From assembly GCF_010727605.1 (NCBI RefSeq), contig NZ_AP022568.1, positions 2,356,001-2,420,000 on the forward strand: a stretch of 64,000 bases of DNA. The letters run 5' to 3'. The stretch comes from Mycobacterium simiae (GTDB taxonomy: Bacteria; Actinomycetota; Actinomycetes; Mycobacteriales; Mycobacteriaceae). The notes beneath the pieces were generated by a model. That model worked only from the letters and a program-made list of their open reading frames with translations. It did no database searches and was not told the DNA's origin. Both the position numbers and the translations under genes were made by a program. Positions 18,763 to 26,456 of this stretch are shown here, piece by piece (positions within the stretch are counted from its first letter, which is position 1; each line of letters begins with the position of its first letter).

Positions 18763-20769
18763 CTATCGCAGCGACTCTTCGAGCCACGGCGTCAACCACT
18801 GCACCCCTTCCGGGGTGAGGTGAACGCCGTCGCTGCGCACCTTGATGCCGTCCACCTTGGCGGTGTAAACGCCGTCCGGGCAGAGCTTTTTGTTCAGGTC
18901 CAGGATTTGCACATTCGGGTGCTGGGCAACCGTCTTGCGCAGCATGGTGTTCCATTGATTGACCCGATTCGGCTGATCTTCAGGGTACAGGCGGCCATCC
19001 GGCTTCTCCCCGCCCCGGCTGTAGGGAACGGTGGCTACCACCACTCGAACTCCGCTGGCGCTGACGATGTTCAGGGCGCGCTCCAGCTCACCGTTGAGGT
19101 AGGCGTCGAAGGTCGGATCGCCGATGTGGGTCCACTGTCCTTCGTTGACCCGATCCACCGTCTCCCAGCGGCCGATGATCAGCAGCGCAACATCGGGCTG
19201 GTCCTGGCTGACCTGCGCCGCCCACCTGCTCGGCCACGTGTCGCATTCCGGTCGTTGCTCTAGCGTCTGGCCGAGGTACCGATACGGTGTGCCGCGAACC
19301 AGGCTGCAACCGATGACCGTGTGGTCCAGGAAGGCGAACCCGGGCGTCGGCGGCAGGAAGTGCATCCACGTCCAGCCGATGGAATCACCGAAGACCGAAA
19401 CGGTGAACGGCCGATTGGGGTTTCGCGGTCCCACCGGGCGACTTCCCCCGGGCTGCGCCGGTGACACCGCGGCGACCGCGGCGACGCCGGGCGGCAGGCC
19501 CTCGCGCAAGCCGGGCCCGGTTCCAACGGGAATCACCAGCAGCGTGATCGCCGCGGCGCTGGCCACGGTGGCGGCCGCCAGGGGCAGCAACGCCACCCGG
19601 GCCGGTCGCCAGCGGCGGACGGGCTGCTCAATCAGCCAGTAGGAAGCGGCGGCGACCGCCAGCGTCGCACCGCACCGAGCCGCGAACAGCGGCCAGCCCG
19701 TCCAGCCCGTGCGTTCACCGTTGAGCGCCATGAAGATTGGCCAATGCCATAGGTAGACGCCGTAGGAGATGGTTCCCAACCACACCAGCGGCGGCATCGC
19801 CAGCAGGCGGGCGATCAACCCGCGCTGCTCCATGGCCACCGGGGCCACCACGAAGACGGCCGCGACGGCCACCCCAATCAGCAGGCCGTGCCGGAAATCG
19901 CCGACGTTGCCGGTGGCGAAGTGGACCGCCGCTGCCAGGCCGGCCAGGCCGACCACTGGGAGCACGCGGGCGACCCGCCGGCCCCAGCGAGTCCGGATCA
20001 TGCACCAGCCGCGGTTCAGCGACGGCCAATCCCGTACTAGCAGAGCGGCTGCCGCCGAGCCGACCAGCAGCGCCTGTACGCGGGTATCGGTGCCGAAGTA
20101 GATGCGATCCCGGGTGGTGTCGGAGACGAAGACGATGGCCGCCGCCGCGGAAGCCAGCGCCCCCAGGGTGGCGATCACGAACGTGGCAAACCGCACCCCG
20201 CCGACGGTTGCCCGCATGAAGTAACGCCTGGCTCGCGCCGCCAACAGCAACGTCACCACGATCAGCAGCACCGGCCAGAGGAAGTAGTACTGCTCCTCGA
20301 CTCCGAGCGACCAGGCATGCTGCAGCGGTGACGACGTGCCTTGGGTGAAGTAGTCGGTCTTTTGCGCGACGAACCGCCAATTGGCCACCCACAGAAACGC
20401 GGCGATCGCGTCGTCGCGCAAGCCGCTGAGCGCCTGGGCGGGCAGCAGCGCCCGTCCGGCGCCCACGGCGAGCACCATCAGCACCAGCGCCGGCAGCAGT
20501 CGGCGGGCTCGCCGAATCCAGAAGCCGGTCAAGTCGATACGGCCGGTGCGACCGAGCTCGTCCAGCAGCAGCGAGGTGATCAGGAAGCCGCTGAGGACGA
20601 AGAAGACGTCGACGCCCAGGAATCCGCCGGTGACGCCTGGGATGCCGCCGTGGTCGGCCAAGACCAAGGCAACGGCGACGGCGCGCAGCCCGTCCAGCGC
20701 GGGGATGCCGCTGCGCCGCTCGGGTTTGTCCCAAATCGCGAGCCGCCCGGAGCGGCGCACCGGGGCCAC
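18763..20769 (-). CDS. Membrane acyltransferase with C-terminal SGNH domain (Rv0111-like)
   Basis: 668 residues. The acyltransferase-3 (OafA/YrhL) domain with about ten membrane helices begins at GIPALDGLRAVAVALVLADH, whose histidine is the conserved catalytic one, with FFVLSGFLIT and SLGVEEQYYFLWP. After about residue 450 an SGNH hydrolase domain carries VFGDSIGW (Ser) and DGVHLTPEG (Asp-His). Such proteins O-acylate cell-envelope glycans or lipids. The GTG at 20769 is the first usable start, but the frame is open for about 40 codons upstream with GAGGAGG near 20895, so the N-terminus may be longer. Confidence 0.87.
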   Translation of the reverse strand: MAPVRRSGRLAIWDKPERRSGIPALDGLRAVAVALVLADHGGIPGVTGGFLGVDVFFVLSGFLITSLLLDELGRTGRIDLTGFWIRRARRLLPALVLMVLAVGAGRALLPAQALSGLRDDAIAAFLWVANWRFVAQKTDYFTQGTSSPLQHAWSLGVEEQYYFLWPVLLIVVTLLLAARARRYFMRATVGGVRFATFVIATLGALASAAAAIVFVSDTTRDRIYFGTDTRVQALLVGSAAAALLVRDWPSLNRGWCMIRTRWGRRVARVLPVVGLAGLAAAVHFATGNVGDFRHGLLIGVAVAAVFVVAPVAMEQRGLIARLLAMPPLVWLGTISYGVYLWHWPIFMALNGERTGWTGWPLFAARCGATLAVAAASYWLIEQPVRRWRPARVALLPLAAATVASAAAITLLVIPVGTGPGLREGLPPGVAAVAAVSPAQPGGSRPVGPRNPNRPFTVSVFGDSIGWTWMHFLPPTPGFAFLDHTVIGCSLVRGTPYRYLGQTLEQRPECDTWPSRWAAQVSQDQPDVALLIIGRWETVDRVNEGQWTHIGDPTFDAYLNGELERALNIVSASGVRVVVATVPYSRGGEKPDGRLYPEDQPNRVNQWNTMLRKTVAQHPNVQILDLNKKLCPDGVYTAKVDGIKVRSDGVHLTPEGVQWLTPWLEESLR

Positions 20770-20995
20770 CCAACGACGCGGCCCAGCAGGGCGCTCCGGA
20801 GCGGGATGCTGCCCGTCCGGCTCAGTTCTCGCTTTCAGCGCGGTCGGACCACTCTGCCGCCCAGCGCGGTAGTTGCTGCCGATACGTCGTCGCCCCTCCT
20901 CGTGACGTCAGCAAGCTTAGAGGCGGCCGCGCACGATCAGGTGGAGGACACGCAGCGGTTTCAGCTGTGGTGTCTTCGGATTTGAGGTTCGCGAT

Positions 20996-22426
20996 TCAGC
21001 CCTCGTCGGGGGCGTAACCCAGTGTGCTTTTGACCTCCAGATACTCGTGGAAGCCGAAGTCGCTCCACTCTCGTCCGTTGCCGCTGCGCTTGTACCCGCC
21101 GAACGGCGCGTTCAGATCGAAGGCGTGGTTGATCGTCACCCATCCGGCGCGGATCCGGCGGGCGACCTCGCGTGCCTTGTCGAGGTCGGTCCCCGAGACG
21201 AATCCGGCCAGACCGTAGTCGGTGTCGTTGGCGATCTCGATGGCGTGATCGATGTCGTCGTAGCCGAGGATGCACAGTACCGGCCCGAAGATCTCTTCGC
21301 GCGCGATCGTCATGTCGTTGGTGACATCCGCGAAGACGGTCGGCTTGACGTAGTACCCCTTGTCCAGCCCCGCCGGCCGGCCCGGACCTCCCGCGACCAG
21401 GGTCGCGCCCTCGTCGATGCCCTGCTGTATCAGCCGCTGCACCTTCTCGAACTGCGTCTTGGAGGCCACCGGCCCGATCGCTCGCCCGTCGTCGGGGTCG
21501 CCCACCACGACTTTCTCGGCAACCGCTCGGGCGATGGTGATGGCGTCGCCCATCCGCGAATTCGGGACCAGCATGCGTGACGGTGCGTTACAACTCTGCC
21601 CCGAATTGGGCATCATGTTGGCCACACCGGCGCTGACGCTCGCGGCGAAACCGCTGTCGTCGAGGACGATGTTGGGGCTTTTCCCGCCGAGTTCTTGGGT
21701 CACTCGCTTGACCGTCGGGGCGGCCTTTTGGGCCACCTCGACGCCAGCGCGGGTCGAGCCGGTGAACGACACCATGTCGATGTCGGGGTGGCTCGCCAAA
21801 GCCACACCGACGCCGGCGCCGTCGCCGTTGACCAGGTTGAACACCCCGGGCGGTACGCCTGCGGCGTCGAGAATCTCGGTGAAGATGTAGGGCGAATAGG
21901 GCGCCACCTCAGAGGGTTTCAGGATGACGGTGCACCCGCACGCCAAGGCCGGGTACACCTTGACCGCGACCTGATTGATCGGCCAGTTCCACGGCGTGAT
22001 CAGGCCACAGACACCGATGGGCTCCCGGGCGATCAGTGTCGCGCCGTGTTGCTCCTCGAACGGGAAGTTTTTCAGCGCGTCGATAGCCGTGGTCAGATGG
22101 CCGATTCCGAGGAAGACCTGTGGTCCGGCCGCCAGCGATGGCGGTGCACCGATCTCTTCGGTGACGGCCTCGGCCAGGTCGTCCGCCCGCTTTTGGTACT
22201 CGGCCAGGATTGTCTGCAGAAGGTCCAGGCGCTGCTGACGGGTACTGTGCGACCAGTCGGCGAAGGCCCGCCGGGCGGCGTTGACCGCCCTGTCCACATC
22301 GGCCGCCGAACCCAGCGAAATCCTGCCGGACACCTGTTCGGTTGCGGGATTGTCGACGTCGAAAGTGTTGGGACGCACCGGGTCGACCCATTGTCCGTCG
22401 ATATAGAACTTGAGGTAGTCGCGCAT
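20996..22426 (-). CDS. NAD(P)-dependent aldehyde dehydrogenase
   Basis: 476 residues of the ALDH superfamily. The general-base glutamate is in VTQELGGKSPNIV (about 255), the catalytic cysteine in SGQSCNAPSRM (about 288), and the end motif PFGGYKRSGNGRE is present. It oxidises an aldehyde to the acid. It is the last gene of the leftward wing of the accessory catabolic locus, 27 bp after the ThDP enzyme. One role that fits is removal of the aldehyde released by that enzyme. Substrate unknown. Confidence 0.9.
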   Translation of the reverse strand: MRDYLKFYIDGQWVDPVRPNTFDVDNPATEQVSGRISLGSAADVDRAVNAARRAFADWSHSTRQQRLDLLQTILAEYQKRADDLAEAVTEEIGAPPSLAAGPQVFLGIGHLTTAIDALKNFPFEEQHGATLIAREPIGVCGLITPWNWPINQVAVKVYPALACGCTVILKPSEVAPYSPYIFTEILDAAGVPPGVFNLVNGDGAGVGVALASHPDIDMVSFTGSTRAGVEVAQKAAPTVKRVTQELGGKSPNIVLDDSGFAASVSAGVANMMPNSGQSCNAPSRMLVPNSRMGDAITIARAVAEKVVVGDPDDGRAIGPVASKTQFEKVQRLIQQGIDEGATLVAGGPGRPAGLDKGYYVKPTVFADVTNDMTIAREEIFGPVLCILGYDDIDHAIEIANDTDYGLAGFVSGTDLDKAREVARRIRAGWVTINHAFDLNAPFGGYKRSGNGREWSDFGFHEYLEVKSTLGYAPDEG

Positions 22427-22453
22427 CGGACGGTCCCTTTCTCGCTGGGTGAT

Positions 22454-24160
22454 CTACTGAGTGCCCTCGGCGTACCAGGTGCGGAATTCGTCGTATTTGG
22501 GCATCTCCTCGGAGTTGGCCTTCGGATCGATGCAGACGTGGACGACGGCGGTCTTGCCGCTCGCGTAGGACCGCGCGATCGCCGGACCGATCTCGTCCTC
22601 CTTCTCGACGTACTCGCCGTGGCAGCCGAAGCCCTCGGCAACCTTGTCCAGACGGACGTCTTTGCTCCAGTGCACACCCGGCTGCGGCGACGGCTGCGGG
22701 AAGGTGCGCTTGTAGACGCCCACTTCCAGGCCCCACTGGTGGTCGACGCCCACCACGCAGACCAGCGGAAGGTCTTGCCGCGCAGCTGTTTCCAACTCGG
22801 CAATGTGGAAGAGGAACGCCGAGTCGCTGGTCAGCAGCAGCACCGGGCGGTTGCCACCCTCGGCGACCGACGCCCCGATCGCATACGGCAAACCGGTGCC
22901 GAGATGGCCGAAGTTCTGGTTCCAGATGACGTCGTGCGGTTTGGCCTGCGCGTAGGTCCAGCCGAAGATGACGGTGGCACCGCCGTCGCGCACCATGATG
23001 CCATTTGCTGGAAACGCCCGGGTGGCCTCGACGATGAACCGTGCCGGATGGATCGGCGTCCGCCCGGTCGGTGCGGTCTCGGCCAGTTGCGCCAGCTCCG
23101 CGGCGTCCTGGGCAATCCAGCGCTGCAGGTCTACGGACGGCGTTCGCGGAGTGTCGCGCAGCGCGTCCACCAACTGGGGCACCACGCCGCGAAGGTCACC
23201 GACCAGCGGCAGGTCGATGGGACGGTTGACGCCGATGGCGAGCGGATCCTGTTCGACCAGAACCCATTTACGCTTGGCGTCGTTCGGAGCCCAGTGCCGG
23301 GTTCTGCCGTAGTGGCTCGGTTCGCCGAGCTCCGTGCCGAGGGCGACGCACAGGTCGGATGTCACCACCGCCTCGACGGCGGCCGGGGAGAACCCGTAGG
23401 CGAAGGTGCGATCCTCGAGCCCTTCGATGAACGAGGTGCCACCGGAGGTCTGGATTACCGGGCATTGCATCAGCTCGGCGAGCTGCTTGACCGCCGCACC
23501 GGTGCGCGAGGTGTGGACTCCGTGCCCGACCAACAGGATCGGGCTTTCGGCCGCACGGATCAACTCCGCCGCTTCTCTCACCTCGCGTTCGCCCGCAGTC
23601 TGGTTGACGAGCCGATACCGGTGGGGCGGCAGCGGATCCGGTACGTCGAGCTCCTCGAGAATTACGTGCGACGGGTACTCGATGTAGGCCGGGCCGGGGG
23701 TGCCGGACATCGCCCGGCGGAACGCCTCGTGGATGATCTCGTCGGTCTGCTCGGCGTACTCGATGGAGGCGCTGTACTTTACCGACGCCGCGAATAACGG
23801 TTCCTGCCGGACAAATTGGATGCGGCCACGCCGGACCCGGCGCTCGGTGATGCGGGCGCGCTGGCCGCCGAGGAAGATCACCGGCGAGTTCTCCACCTTG
23901 GCGCACTGGATCGCGCCCGCCATGTTGGCCATGCCCGGGCCGAGCGTGCCGATGCATAGGCCGGGCTTACCCGTCATGCGCGATGCCGCCTCGGCCATGA
24001 ATCCGGCGCTCAGTTCGTGGTGCGGTGCGACCACCGACCACCCGCGGGCGTCGGCCTCGGCGAACATGTGCACGAAGTTCGGGTCCGGGATGCCGAACAG
24101 GGTATTGACCCCCTCGGCCTCGAACAGGTCGAGAATGCGCTTGTACACGGGCACGGCCAT
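22454..24160 (-). CDS. Thiamine-diphosphate-dependent enzyme, divergent (lyase/decarboxylase)
   Basis: 568 residues with the three-domain pyruvate-oxidase/IlvB fold. The activating Glu is in HHELSAGFMAEAASR. The cofactor motif is altered: TSDSAFLFHIAELE replaces GDG/GDS, and where NN normally stands the sequence reads VDHQWG. One Asp ligand is kept and the usual Asn is replaced by Asp. Relatives include acetolactate synthase, benzoylformate decarboxylase and 2-hydroxyacyl-CoA lyase. Its place between a CaiB-type CoA-transferase and an aldehyde dehydrogenase favours cleavage of a 2-hydroxy- or 2-oxo-acyl substrate to an aldehyde. ATG 24160 has AAGGAG upstream. Confidence 0.78.
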   Translation of the reverse strand: MAVPVYKRILDLFEAEGVNTLFGIPDPNFVHMFAEADARGWSVVAPHHELSAGFMAEAASRMTGKPGLCIGTLGPGMANMAGAIQCAKVENSPVIFLGGQRARITERRVRRGRIQFVRQEPLFAASVKYSASIEYAEQTDEIIHEAFRRAMSGTPGPAYIEYPSHVILEELDVPDPLPPHRYRLVNQTAGEREVREAAELIRAAESPILLVGHGVHTSRTGAAVKQLAELMQCPVIQTSGGTSFIEGLEDRTFAYGFSPAAVEAVVTSDLCVALGTELGEPSHYGRTRHWAPNDAKRKWVLVEQDPLAIGVNRPIDLPLVGDLRGVVPQLVDALRDTPRTPSVDLQRWIAQDAAELAQLAETAPTGRTPIHPARFIVEATRAFPANGIMVRDGGATVIFGWTYAQAKPHDVIWNQNFGHLGTGLPYAIGASVAEGGNRPVLLLTSDSAFLFHIAELETAARQDLPLVCVVGVDHQWGLEVGVYKRTFPQPSPQPGVHWSKDVRLDKVAEGFGCHGEYVEKEDEIGPAIARSYASGKTAVVHVCIDPKANSEEMPKYDEFRTWYAEGTQ

Positions 24161-24250
24161 GGTGGGAGACTCCTTCGGGATAGATCGCCGTGAGTGGCCG
24201 GAAGGCCGCGATGTCCTCGCCGGGATTACGGCGAAACAGGCTGTGGTAAT

Positions 24251-25405
24251 TCATGATTCGACCTGCAACTCAAGCGTGTCGAGTATCTGCTCGGTGTGCG
24301 CGCCGAGTTCGGGCGCGGGTCCGGCGACGCGGCCCGGTGTCCGGGAAAACCAGGTTGGTACACCGGGGAAGCGCACCGGTCCGTGCGGGGTGTCCACCGT
24401 CTCGAACATGCCGACGGCGCGCAGATGCGGGTCGTCGAACAGCGCGTCCGGCGTGTTCAGCGGGGCGGCCGGTATCTCGAGTTCGCGTAGCAGGGTCAAC
24501 CACTGCGCGGTGGTGCGCTCCTTCATCGTCTCGGCCACCAATCCGTACACGGTATCGATGTGGCGGGCACGTTGTGCCAGCGTCGAATACAGTTCGCTCG
24601 CCCACGGTGGCCGCACGGCCTGCATGAAAGCCTGCCAATGCTTGTCGTTGTAGATCAACGCCGCGATATAGCCATCGCTGGTGCGGTACGGCCGGCGGTT
24701 CGGTGCCACGGTGCGCGGATACACCGCCGGGCCCAGAGGCGGTTGAAACAGTGCACCGTTGGCGTGTTCGACGAGCATGAAGGAGGCCATGGTTTCGAAC
24801 ATGGCGACCTCGACCTCTTGTCCCTCGCGACTGCGCTCGCGATGGAACAACGCCATCGTCGTGGCGTACAACGCCGTCAGGCCGGCGATCTTGTCGGCCA
24901 TGATGGTGCCGACGTAGCCGGCCTCGCCAGTCAGTTGCTGTTGCACGGCCGGCAGGCCGCACTCCGCCTGGATGGTGTCGTCGTAGGCGGGCCGGTCACG
25001 ATCGGGGCCGCGGCGCCCGTACCCGTAGCAGTTCGTGTACACAATCGTGGGGTTGATCGCGGCGACCGCGTCGTAGCCAAAGCCGAGCTTGGCGATCGCT
25101 TTGGCGCGCATCGAGTGGATGAACACGTCCGCGGTTTCCAGCAGCGCGCGTAACGCCCGGGCGCCCGCCTCGGTTTGCAGGTCCAGCACGATGCTGCGCT
25201 TGCCCCGGTTGACGTTGACGAATACTCCACTCATACCCGGCGCTGGGCCCACCGAGATGTAGCGGGTGTTATCACCTTGGGGCGGTTCGACTTTGATCAC
25301 ATCCGCGCCCATGTCGGCCATGATCTGGGTGCAGTAGGGGCCCATCACCATTGCGGTGAGGTCGATCACGCGCACGCCGGCCAGCGGCCCCGTCGGGTTA
25401 GGCAT
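24251..25405 (-). CDS. CaiB/BaiF family III CoA-transferase
   Basis: 384 residues. The N-terminal GVRVIDLTAMVMGPYCTQIMADMGADVIKVE is the family signature, NVNRGKRSIVLDL follows, and the catalytic aspartate is most likely in AYDDTIQAECGL (about 170). Family members move CoA between acids (formyl-CoA:oxalate, carnitine, bile-acid CoA transferases). Gene order CaiB-ThDP enzyme-ALDH recalls the formyl-CoA transferase/oxalyl-CoA decarboxylase pairing. ATG 25405 has AAGGAG upstream. A 90-bp gap separates it from the ThDP gene. Confidence 0.88.
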   Translation of the reverse strand: MPNPTGPLAGVRVIDLTAMVMGPYCTQIMADMGADVIKVEPPQGDNTRYISVGPAPGMSGVFVNVNRGKRSIVLDLQTEAGARALRALLETADVFIHSMRAKAIAKLGFGYDAVAAINPTIVYTNCYGYGRRGPDRDRPAYDDTIQAECGLPAVQQQLTGEAGYVGTIMADKIAGLTALYATTMALFHRERSREGQEVEVAMFETMASFMLVEHANGALFQPPLGPAVYPRTVAPNRRPYRTSDGYIAALIYNDKHWQAFMQAVRPPWASELYSTLAQRARHIDTVYGLVAETMKERTTAQWLTLLRELEIPAAPLNTPDALFDDPHLRAVGMFETVDTPHGPVRFPGVPTWFSRTPGRVAGPAPELGAHTEQILDTLELQVES

Positions 25406-25445
25406 CCAGCGCTCCTTGCGGCCTTCTCGCGCCGAACGTGCGGGA

Positions 25446-25477
25446 TATGTACGAAATGTGGGCCCATCGTGTACATA
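25446..25477. promoter_or_regulatory. Long inverted repeat upstream of the CaiB gene
   Basis: Perfect 7-bp arms TATGTAC and GTACATA separated by 18 bp. The spacer holds a second palindrome, TGGGCCCA. It lies in the 104-bp gap between the SDR and CaiB genes. It could be an operator for an internal promoter driving CaiB-ThDP-ALDH separately, or an RNA hairpin that sets relative expression within the operon. Confidence 0.45.
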
Positions 25478-25509
25478 CGCCCCACGCTCGGCGCGGCTGA
25501 GTCAGGACG

Positions 25510-26448
25510 CTAGCCATTGAGCGCTCCTTGATCGGTCGAGCGGTGCGCCAGTTCGAAGCTGTATCGGATGTGCTCGTTGTGTCCGTTCGGGACGGCCGGA
25601 AAGATCAGTGGCGCTTCGACGTACCGGATGGCGTCGAGATGGCTGCCGACGTCCTCGATGGTCCATGCTGGCCGGCACACGCCGGGACTCTCGGCGATGA
25701 CGGCCCGGGCCACCCGGCCCGCCAGGGCGACGAACAATTCGCCGGTGACCGAGCAGGATTCATGAGCGAGCCACCCCACCACAGGCGCCACGAGTTCCGG
25801 GCCCATCGGCGGATAAGACGAGGTGTCGATGCCCTCGGCCATGCGGGTCACGGCCGCGGGCACGATCACGTTGCACCGCACCCCCTCGGCCGCGCCTTCC
25901 AGGGCCGCGACATTGGCCAGTCCGATCACACCGGCCTTGGCCGCCGCATAGTTGGCCACGTTGTGGTTCCCGTAGAGGCCGCCGATCGACGACGTCAGCA
26001 CAATGCGGCCGTAACCCGCCGCGCACATCGACGGGAATGCCTGCCGCACCACGTTGAAGGCGCCCCGCAGATGCACGTCCAGCACGGCGTCGAAGTCCTC
26101 GTCGCTCATCTCCTTCAGCGAGGCGCGGCGTACATTGCCGGCGTTGTGGATCAGAATGTCGATTCCGCCGAAGTGCTCGAGCGCGGTCTGCACGATGGCG
26201 TGTGCGCCGTCGCGGGTCGTCACCGTCGCGGTGCACGCGACGGCGGTGCCCCCGGCCGCGGTGATCTCGCCGACCACCTGCTGGGCCGGGGCGGTGTCGA
26301 CGCCGGTGCCGTCGAGTCCGCCGCCGACGTCGTTGACGACCACATTGGCCCCGCGGGCGGCGAGCAGTTGGGCATACGCACGACCCAATCCGCGACCGGC
26401 TCCAGTCACCACGGCAACGCGATTGTCGAATCGCAGTTGCCGTGCCAC
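25510..26448 (-). CDS. Short-chain dehydrogenase, MFE-2/17-beta-HSD4-like
   Basis: 312 residues. The Rossmann motif VTGAGRGLGRAYAQ, followed by VVVNDVGGGLDGTG, is the pattern of the dehydrogenase half of peroxisomal multifunctional enzyme type 2, which acts on 3-hydroxyacyl-CoAs. NAG is in HNAGN, and the active site is Ser in VLTSSIGG with Tyr-x3-Lys in YAAAKAG. A C-terminal extension of about 50 residues is unusual for a simple SDR. GTG 26448 gives a typical N-terminus; a TTG at 26460 overlapping the previous stop is an alternative. Role inferred as oxidising a hydroxyl intermediate of the pathway. Confidence 0.82.
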   Translation of the reverse strand: MARQLRFDNRVAVVTGAGRGLGRAYAQLLAARGANVVVNDVGGGLDGTGVDTAPAQQVVGEITAAGGTAVACTATVTTRDGAHAIVQTALEHFGGIDILIHNAGNVRRASLKEMSDEDFDAVLDVHLRGAFNVVRQAFPSMCAAGYGRIVLTSSIGGLYGNHNVANYAAAKAGVIGLANVAALEGAAEGVRCNVIVPAAVTRMAEGIDTSSYPPMGPELVAPVVGWLAHESCSVTGELFVALAGRVARAVIAESPGVCRPAWTIEDVGSHLDAIRYVEAPLIFPAVPNGHNEHIRYSFELAHRSTDQGALNG

Positions 26449-26456
26449 GATTTCGC

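Noticed and set aside
21695..23797. 700-codon open frame on the plus strand across the ALDH and ThDP genes
   Set aside because: Shadow of two well-supported genes; His/Arg/Gly-rich translation without motifs.
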